DNA of 8,799 bases, taken from NCBI GenBank assembly GCA_016934895.1, contig JAFGRZ010000009.1, positions 1 to 8,799 on the forward strand, read 5' to 3'. The notes beneath the pieces were generated by a model that saw only the letters and a list, made by a program, of their open reading frames with translations, was not told the DNA's origin and did no database searches. Position numbers and translations under genes: made by a program. This stretch comes from Candidatus Aminicenantota bacterium (GTDB taxonomy: Bacteria > Acidobacteriota > Aminicenantia > Aminicenantales > UBA8522). Numbering within the stretch: position 1 is the stretch's first letter; every line of letters starts with the position of its first letter. This document shows, in pieces, positions 1 through 6,411 of this stretch.

Positions 1-1
1 G

Positions 2-115
2 CACGGCATGCTTCTGGCTCAAGCCCTCGATGAGCACAAGAGAAATGTTTATCCCATCGAGACCGCGATCACGGGGAAGTTCCGCGAGGCGGCGAATGGT
101 CAATCCGTGAGCTGA
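2..115 (+). CDS. 3' end of an unidentified gene (37 codons visible)
   Basis: An open frame runs from the left edge to a TGA at 113-115. The visible 37 residues include HGMLLAQALDEHKRN and PIETAITGKF, which read like the amphipathic C-terminal end of a soluble enzyme. There is no membrane segment, and composition is protein-like in this frame only; frame 1 stops at 31-33. A hairpin begins 5 nt after the stop, which supports this being a true gene end. I do not recognise the family from so short a piece and assign no function. The start lies outside the window. Confidence 0.6.
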   Translation, partial: HGMLLAQALDEHKRNVYPIETAITGKFREAANGQSVS

Positions 116-120
116 TTTCC

Positions 121-136
121 GGCGCTTTTAAGCGCC
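121..136 (+). terminator. Short perfect hairpin after the partial gene; weak terminator candidate
   Basis: GGCGCTT and AAGCGCC are exact reverse complements separated by TT, so the stretch can fold as a 6-7 bp stem with a tight loop, 5 nt past the stop codon at 115. The following bases are GC-rich and the only T-run (TTTT) comes about 10 nt later, so it is not a textbook intrinsic terminator. Confidence 0.35.
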
Positions 137-177
137 CCGGGACCTTTTAACCCGCTATGAGCCAATCCCCAACTCAT

Positions 178-207
178 TTGACATCTCTTCGAGCTACGTT
201 CTATACT
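178..207 (+). promoter_or_regulatory. Near-consensus sigma-70-type promoter pointing into the toxin gene's 3' end
   Basis: TTGACA (178-183), an 18-nt spacer and TATACT (202-207) give a strong vegetative-type promoter with expected start near 214. It is followed by GGAGGGG (221-227), which resembles a ribosome-binding site, and by GTG at 237 and ATG at 243 and 252 in one frame that stays open to 482. That frame overlaps the toxin gene antisense from 303 onward and does not look like a known protein after about residue 25. The promoter may drive an antisense transcript, or be left over from a gene displaced by the toxin-antitoxin cassette. Confidence 0.5.
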
Positions 208-239
208 CCCCACGATCGTTGGAGGGGACAATAAAGGTG

Positions 240-257
240 AATATGCAAAATATGCAA
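240..257 (+). repeat. 9-bp perfect tandem duplication
   Basis: AATATGCAA occurs twice with no spacer (240-248 and 249-257). In the plus-strand frame starting at 237 it encodes the dipeat NMQNMQ and supplies two ATG codons. It lies between the plus-strand promoter and the end of the toxin gene. Its function is unknown; a local slippage duplication is the simplest explanation. Confidence 0.6.
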
Positions 258-302
258 CTCCGCACAGCCGTGCCGAAAAACCAAATGACCATATTTATCA
301 AA

Positions 303-566
303 TCAGTAATAAACCTCCCGGCGGTGACCAACCCGGATAATCAAGATGATGAGCCGGGCCTCGTCTTTTTTGAAGATGACCCGATAGGAGCCGATGCGGA
401 GGCGATAAAGGGCATCTTCCGGGTCACTGAGACGCTTAATATTGTTCTTAAGCGCCGCCGGGTTCCTGGCCAGGATCAATAGCTTTGCCTTGATGATCTT
501 CTGCCTCGCCCGGTCGATCTTTTTCAACTCATTGCGCGCCTTTTCCAGAAAGACAAGCCGATACAC
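303..566 (-). CDS. RelE/ParE-family toxin of a type II toxin-antitoxin module
   Basis: This 87-aa basic protein has the size and layout of RelE-type toxins: N-terminal YRLVFLEKARNELKKID, a helical hairpin (about residues 8-35), then the diagnostic strands LRIGSYRVIFKKDE (56-69) and IRVGHRREVYY (77-87). Family members of the RelE branch cut mRNA in the ribosomal A site using conserved Arg and C-terminal aromatic residues; candidates here are R57, R62, R82, R83 and Y86/Y87. ParE members instead target gyrase, and sequence alone does not settle which applies. Translation starts with GTG at 566-564, directly abutting the antitoxin TGA (567-569), with GGGG at 573-576 as a weak ribosome-binding site. 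This fits coupled translation below the antitoxin. The frame appears intact, so the toxin is probably functional. Confidence 0.85.
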   Translation of the reverse strand: MYRLVFLEKARNELKKIDRARQKIIKAKLLILARNPAALKNNIKRLSDPEDALYRLRIGSYRVIFKKDEARLIILIIRVGHRREVYY

Positions 567-791
567 TCAGATCCCCAGGTCTTTCCAGACGTCTTCGGCA
601 TCGATGAGCTTCGCCTTGCCCTTTTCGAGCTCTTTCAGACGCTTCCGTGCAATCTGGAGGTCCAGCAGGTCAAAATAGGCCGTCAGGGCTTTCTCGATCA
701 AAGAGCTCTTCTTTTCGCCGAGCTCTTTGGCCAGGCTTTCCAGTTCCCGCGAAACCTCGGCGTCGATGGTGATGTTATGCCGCACCTGCAT
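567..791 (-). CDS. Ribbon-helix-helix antitoxin (RelB/CopG-like)
   Basis: This 74-aa protein begins with a short strand (HNITIDAEV, residues 5-13) followed by two helices (about 14-43) with KKSSLIEKALTAYFDLL, the usual ribbon-helix-helix DNA-binding fold of antitoxins. The charged C-terminal half (IARKRLKELEKGKAKLIDAEDVWKDLGI region, 47-74) corresponds to the part that wraps and neutralises a RelE-type toxin. ATG at 791-789 is preceded by AAGGAGG (806-800) at 8 nt, a strong ribosome-binding site. It is the first gene of the two-gene operon and probably represses it by binding the inverted repeat at 804-847, alone or together with the toxin. The family assignment rests on pattern recognition, with antitoxin role confirmed by the adjacent toxin. 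Confidence 0.87.
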   Translation of the reverse strand: MQVRHNITIDAEVSRELESLAKELGEKKSSLIEKALTAYFDLLDLQIARKRLKELEKGKAKLIDAEDVWKDLGI

Positions 792-803
792 CTCCTAGGC
801 CTC

Positions 804-847
804 CTTGACCATACACTTATTATGCACATTATTTGTGTATAGTCAAG
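804..847. promoter_or_regulatory. Inverted-repeat operator of the toxin-antitoxin operon
   Basis: The arms CTTGACCATACAC (804-816) and GTGTATAGTCAAG (835-847) match as reverse complements at 12 of 13 positions around an AT-rich 18-bp centre. The outer arm contains the -35 box and the inner arm overlaps the expected transcription start and the first bases of the ribosome-binding site. Bound protein would therefore block the promoter. This placement is what is known for autorepressing ribbon-helix-helix antitoxins; the binding itself is inferred. Confidence 0.75.
819..846 (-). promoter_or_regulatory. Promoter of the toxin-antitoxin operon
   Basis: On the minus strand TTGACT (846-841), a 16-nt spacer and CATAAT (824-819) form a good sigma-70-type promoter. 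The expected start is near 812, giving a leader of about 20 nt before the antitoxin ATG at 791. It lies wholly within the inverted repeat described for this locus. Confidence 0.7.
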
Positions 848-936
848 AAGCCTCCATACAAGGCTCTGTTCATAGCCCATGACGACGAGATTGCCGCGCC
901 ATTCTCACCGGGACGATGAAAGAGAGCAAGACGCGT

Positions 937-1641
937 TCAGTCGAGCTTCAGATCGATGCTGCCGATCCCCGCGTCCACGCTGACGTCGATCGTTATCGGG
1001 GCTTTTCCATAAGCTTCGTTGGTATAGAAGTGGCCTTCCTTGGTGAAGCCGGCGGCATCGACCGAGCCGATCCCCCCGTCCACGCGGACCCGGACGCCGG
1101 CTTCAGAGGGGAAATAGATCGTGCCGCTGCCGATCCCCCCATCGATGCTCACCTCCAGGTTCTGTTCGTAACGTCCCCTCAGGTCGAGCCTCATCTCGCC
1201 CACTCCCATATCGACCGTCAACGCGCGAAGGTCGAGTTCCGAGAGATCGAGACGGCTTTCTCCGGCTCCCAGGTCGACTTCCAGATGGACGGGGATTCCG
1301 CCGTTGAGCCGGACGTCCCATTCGTTCTTGGCGTTCCCGAACTGCGGGCCGCCGGAACGCCGGCGCCGGACCGTCAGAACGCCCTTTCCGCCGGACACAT
1401 CGTAGTCCACTTCAGGAGGCTGCCGGCGGCTTCGGTAAGTGAAGTCCGCTTCCATCAGGGCCCGCGCTCCTCCGGAAACGCGCAGTTCCCCGGCGCCCAT
1501 CTTCAGGTTCACCTCGACGGATTCAGCCCCGTCCGCTTCCACGGTCTTGGATTCGGTCGTGACGTCGCCGATATCCTCGCATCCCGAGAACGTCAGGGCC
1601 AGGATACACCCTGCTATGATCCAGCCATATCGGTTTTTCAT
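937..1641 (-). CDS. Toast_rack (DUF2154-like) lipoprotein
   Basis: The 234-aa product starts MKNRYGWIIAGCILALTFSG followed by Cys21, a lipoprotein signal with an F-S-G-C lipobox, so it should be exported and lipid-anchored. The rest is a chain of beta-strand repeats with Gly-rich turns: KMGAGELRV (48-56), DLGAGESRLDL (123-133), DMGVGEMRLDL (144-154), DGGIGSGTIYF (167-177), DGGIGSVDA (188-196) and DAGIGSIDLKL (223-233). This regular ladder is typical of toast_rack/DUF2154 proteins and LiaF-like C-terminal domains; none has a known enzymatic role, and some are tied to envelope stress. The reading frame stays open to an ATG at 1785, but that 48-residue extension would bury the signal peptide, and the site at 1641 has a good ribosome-binding site. 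The gene stands alone and is divergent from the S9 peptidase. Function is unknown; a structural or sensing role in the envelope is an inference. Confidence 0.8.
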   Translation of the reverse strand: MKNRYGWIIAGCILALTFSGCEDIGDVTTESKTVEADGAESVEVNLKMGAGELRVSGGARALMEADFTYRSRRQPPEVDYDVSGGKGVLTVRRRRSGGPQFGNAKNEWDVRLNGGIPVHLEVDLGAGESRLDLSELDLRALTVDMGVGEMRLDLRGRYEQNLEVSIDGGIGSGTIYFPSEAGVRVRVDGGIGSVDAAGFTKEGHFYTNEAYGKAPITIDVSVDAGIGSIDLKLD

Positions 1642-1649
1642 TGTCGTTC

Positions 1650-1654
1650 CCTCC
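1650..1654 (-). promoter_or_regulatory. Ribosome-binding site fixing the lipoprotein start
   Basis: On the minus strand GGAGG (1654-1650) is followed after 8 nt by ATG at 1641-1639. It decides in favour of the internal start that exposes the lipoprotein signal, over the upstream ATG at 1785, whose extra residues show no export or domain features. Confidence 0.7.
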
Positions 1655-1854
1655 ACATCTTCTGATACGGACGCGAAGCCGCAAAAGTTCACCTTAGAAT
1701 GACGCCATTTTGCTGTCGTCTTTACGGATGGAGACAACGAAGAGGGGTCCACAAGGAGACGTTTCTCACTGCCGACGACAGTCACACCAGGATGGTTAAA
1801 GAGGTTGACATCAAAGTTTTCCGTCTCTGAAGCCCAGTCCCGATTCGCCGGCTT

Positions 1855-1883
1855 TTGACTCGTGCGGAATGGTGTGCTATAAG
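1855..1883 (+). promoter_or_regulatory. Promoter of the S9 peptidase gene
   Basis: TTGACT (1855-1860), a 17-nt spacer and TATAAG (1878-1883) match the sigma-70 consensus with ideal spacing. The expected start near 1890 leaves a leader of about 22 nt, which contains GGGAGGTG (1899-1906), 7-8 nt before the ATG at 1912. I found no comparable promoter for the divergent lipoprotein gene and no obvious operator in the 1642-1854 stretch. Confidence 0.7.
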
Positions 1884-1911
1884 CGTTTTGTAAGTTCCGG
1901 GAGGTGAAATC

Positions 1912-3963
<2,052 letters not shown>

Positions 3964-3975
3964 AGAGGAACCGAA

Positions 3976-4016
3976 AGGGTGTTCCCTCGGAGGATGTCCC
4001 TTTTAGGGATGTCCCC
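3976..4016. repeat. Intergenic repeat-like element with small hairpin; possible terminator
   Basis: GGATGTCCC occurs twice (3992-4000 and 4007-4015), with a related AGGGTGTTCCCT just before at 3976-3987. The segment TCCCT-TTT-AGGGA (3997-4009) forms a 5-bp hairpin. On the plus strand a T-rich run (about 4020-4045) follows, so the element could end S9 transcription. It lies 13 nt past the S9 stop, between convergent genes. The GGGACATCCCTAAAAGGGAC look on the minus strand resembles dispersed intergenic repeats of some bacterial genomes, but copy number cannot be judged from one window. Confidence 0.5.
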
Positions 4017-4036
4017 ATCTTTCTTTATTTTATATT

Positions 4037-4321
4037 TTACTTTTCCCAGCGGAAGCGCCGGGGCTCGTCCGCCCCATTGAACACATAGCCGTCCTCGGTC
4101 ATCCCGATGTGATCGTGGTGAGCCCCGATGACCACGTATTCCTTGCGGAGCTCCGGGTCGGAGCCTTCGATCAGGCCGAGCACGTTGCCGCAGGCCGAGA
4201 TCTTCTGTTCCATGTCCACATTGATTTTGAGTTCCAGCTCCGGCAGGTTGAATGAGCAGGGCTGGAGCTCGGTGTCCATGCGCTGAACGGCCTCGGCATT
4301 ATTTTTGGCATAATATTCTCC
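4037..4321 (-). pseudogene. Internal remnant of an M28-family zinc aminopeptidase
   Basis: In the frame directly after the S15 stop codon, 94 codons read through YAKNNAEAVQRM, LPELELKINVDMEQK, GNVLGLIEGSDPELRKEY, VVIGAHHDHIG and VFNGAD, then EPRRFRWEK and a TAA. This matches the end of the PA-domain linker and the start of the M28 catalytic domain, where GAH-D-H and NGADD supply the first zinc ligands. The remaining ligands (a Glu-Glu pair, an Asp and a late His) and the N-terminal signal and PA region are missing, so it cannot be an active peptidase; full members are around 450-550 aa. The codon GAD is followed by unrelated or C-terminal sequence, suggesting a deletion. No ribosome-binding site precedes the internal ATG at 4279. 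It may be transcribed with the S15 operon. Confidence 0.75.
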
Positions 4322-4324
4322 TTA
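4309..4324 (-). promoter_or_regulatory. Strong ribosome-binding site overlapping the S15 stop, with an out-of-frame ATG
   Basis: The S15 stop codon is part of TAAGGAG (4324-4318); 6 nt later comes ATG (4311-4309). This is an excellent translation start, yet its frame gives only a 46-codon unrelated peptide ending at 4171 and is one base out of register with the M28 remnant. A five-A run lies 2 bases after the ATG. It is probably the vestigial start of the now broken downstream gene. Confidence 0.5.
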
Positions 4325-6409
4325 TTGAAAATCCCTGGGGACCGTCTCCTTCCACTCGCGGGTCCGGAGGAGTATGTCGTTCTCGTAGATCCGGCGGGTG
4401 AAGGTCAGATGGAAATTCTTCTCGTCGGAGACGATCTCCCCGTTCGTCAAGAGGAAGATCTTCCGGCCGGGGAGCTCGATTCTGTCGTTTGCCTCGCCCA
4501 GAAAACGGGACCGCGCCGGGTCCCTGTCGTTCGTCTCGTAAATGTTGAGCTCGGTAAAACTGTAGCGGACGCCCTTGACTTCGTAGCTTCCTTGGCCTCT
4601 CCATTCGACGGTCGTCGTCCCGCGGACGAGGTCGCGCCTCTGTTCGTAGGTGCCTTGGGGCCAGTAGTCACTGCCGAAATCCTGTGCGTCCGGGACCGAT
4701 TCGCGCGGTTCCGGCGCCTGGAATCCGGGTTTTTCATACGGACCCGGCGGAATCACTGGGAGCGCAATTTGCGTCTCCTCGATGCCGATGGTGAGGGTTG
4801 TCATCATGGGATAGGGGGTCGGCCAGATCATCGGGAAGAGGGAATTCGTGACGGCGAGCCGGACGCGGTGTCCGGCACGATAGGTCCAGGTCGTGAAGTG
4901 AAGGTCGAACTCGAGGTCATAGCTTTTTCCCGGCTCGAGATATTCGGGATGGAGGCGGGATTGACGTTGGGCGCCGTTGATGAGGCCTCCGGCGACGAGC
5001 GAGACCCGCCCGTCCGGGAGGACATCCTCGAGGCGGACGGCCCAGTGGGCGAGGGGAACATCGGCCGCCACGCGCAGCCGGACACGGGGAAGTCCGGCGA
5101 TCACGAAATCCTTCTCCAGGACGGGGCTGTCGAAGACAAGGCTCCCGGCGTCATCGGGCCGCATGTCGCCCGTCGGTTCTCCCCACCAGAGCCCCGAGTT
5201 GATCCCGTAGCCTGGAACATATGCCAACGACACTTCACCGGATTTTCCGGGCGCTGCAAGAAGCCGGTGATCCTCCGCCGGGTAGAATTTTTTCCACCCG
5301 GTCCCGGGGATCGGCCATTCCGTATGGATCCAGGTTCCCGGAGTCATATCGAGACCGGGATCGGGCGGATGGGAATCCCGGAGGAACAGGGCCAGACGCG
5401 GATCTTCAAGGACGCCGGTGTCCCGGTCTTTGAGCCAGTGATCCCACCAGCGGACCGCCTCGCGGCGCCATTCGTAATTCGGACCGGGGACCCCGTCGTC
5501 CGGCCAGGAATGGTTGTAGGGGCCGAGTTCGGCCTTGATGGGGACGATCATATTCTCCAGCATCCGGGGGATGCTGTCCCGGTAGCCGTCGAGCAGGCCG
5601 CCGATGAGATAGCAGGGGACCTGGATCTTGTCGTACTGCCGGCGCAGGGAATTCTTCCTCCAGAAATCGCCGTCCCGCTGTTGTTTGAGATAGGTGAGAA
5701 GCCCGGGATAGGATTCGAAGCGATCACGGAAATAGCCTTCGTCGAGAAGGTAGTGCGGTGATTGGGGGATGGCCTTGGAATGGTCGAACCAGAAGGCCCA
5801 CTCGTCCACATGGAAAACGCCGTCGATATAGTGGATGTCGTCATGGTAAAGGTCGTCGGTGGCCATGGCGGCCAGGATGGCCCGGAGCGCGGGCGGCCGG
5901 CGCATCGCTACCTGAATGGCATTGAACCCGCCCCAGGAGATCCCCCACATGCCGACTCGCCCGTTCGCACCCGGCATCGCGGCCAGCTTGGCGATAATGT
6001 CCTCGGCGTCATCGAGTTCCTGCTCCGAATACTCGCGAAGCGGGAACACTCCCTCCGAGGAGCCGGTGCCGCGGATGTCAACGCGGACCAGAATGTAGCC
6101 GCGGCGGACGAAATAGGTGTAAAGCGAATAGGTCCCCATTTGGCCGCCGTCGTCTTTGCGGTAGGGGAGGAACTCGAAAAGGACGGGGAAGGTCTCGCCG
6201 CTTGTCTTGGCGACGGGCTTGTAAAATGTGGCCGCGAGGCGCGTCCCGTCCCGGACGTTGATCCAGCCCGTCTCGATCTTGAAATCATAAACAGGCAGGG
6301 ACGGCTCAATGCTGTCCTGTGACGCCGACGGCCCGCCGGAGAAATGGGAAGACAGGAGAAGCAGAATCATCAGGACGATGGCGCTATTCATTCTTTCTTC
6401 TGTGAGCAT
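4322..6409 (-). CDS. Exported S15-family CocE/NonD-type hydrolase (X-Pro dipeptidyl-peptidase-like)
   Basis: This 695-aa protein hydrolyses an ester or an amide, most often X-Pro dipeptides or acyl amides in this family. An N-terminal hydrophobic segment (about 8-27, IVLMILLLLSSHFSGG) suggests export. The alpha/beta-hydrolase core starts near 45 (INVRDGTRLAATFYKP) with LPYRKDD (81-87) holding the probable oxyanion Tyr83, the nucleophile Ser158 in GISWGG, Asp274 in GGLLDGY and His300 in GPYNH. A jelly-roll X-Pro C-terminal domain covers roughly 320-560. About 130 further residues (565-695) exceed the usual end of CocE-type proteins. The ATG at 6409 lies 2 nt after the ligase stop and has no clear ribosome-binding site, which implies coupling; ATG at 6391 (Met7) with AGAAGAAAG upstream is a reasonable alternative. 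Cocaine esterase, glutaryl acylase and peptidase activities all occur in the family, so the substrate is undecided. Confidence 0.9.
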   Translation of the reverse strand: MLTEERMNSAIVLMILLLLSSHFSGGPSASQDSIEPSLPVYDFKIETGWINVRDGTRLAATFYKPVAKTSGETFPVLFEFLPYRKDDGGQMGTYSLYTYFVRRGYILVRVDIRGTGSSEGVFPLREYSEQELDDAEDIIAKLAAMPGANGRVGMWGISWGGFNAIQVAMRRPPALRAILAAMATDDLYHDDIHYIDGVFHVDEWAFWFDHSKAIPQSPHYLLDEGYFRDRFESYPGLLTYLKQQRDGDFWRKNSLRRQYDKIQVPCYLIGGLLDGYRDSIPRMLENMIVPIKAELGPYNHSWPDDGVPGPNYEWRREAVRWWDHWLKDRDTGVLEDPRLALFLRDSHPPDPGLDMTPGTWIHTEWPIPGTGWKKFYPAEDHRLLAAPGKSGEVSLAYVPGYGINSGLWWGEPTGDMRPDDAGSLVFDSPVLEKDFVIAGLPRVRLRVAADVPLAHWAVRLEDVLPDGRVSLVAGGLINGAQRQSRLHPEYLEPGKSYDLEFDLHFTTWTYRAGHRVRLAVTNSLFPMIWPTPYPMMTTLTIGIEETQIALPVIPPGPYEKPGFQAPEPRESVPDAQDFGSDYWPQGTYEQRRDLVRGTTTVEWRGQGSYEVKGVRYSFTELNIYETNDRDPARSRFLGEANDRIELPGRKIFLLTNGEIVSDEKNFHLTFTRRIYENDILLRTREWKETVPRDFQ

Positions 6410-6411
6410 TT

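Noticed and set aside
257..280. GCAC-AGCC-GTGC hairpin as a terminator for the toxin gene
   Set aside because: The stem is only 4 bp and no U-run follows it in the minus-strand direction.
916..1665. 249-codon plus-strand frame opposite the lipoprotein gene
   Set aside because: Its composition (rich in Asp-Pro-His-Arg, no domain pattern) is that of an antisense shadow; the minus strand has signal peptide, repeats and ribosome-binding site.
1713..1781. 8-bp inverted repeat CTGTCGTC / GACGACAG in the lipoprotein upstream region
   Set aside because: The arms are 53 bp apart, do not flank a promoter and are short enough to arise by chance.
1642..1785. N-terminal extension of the lipoprotein to the ATG at 1785
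   Set aside because: The added 48 residues would place the signal peptide internally, and the site at 1641 has GGAGG at 8 nt.
4325..5761. Long open frame (478 codons) on the plus strand opposite the S15 gene
   Set aside because: It is antisense to a gene with an intact catalytic triad, its translation has no recognisable motifs, and GC-rich codon bias on the true strand easily opens such frames.
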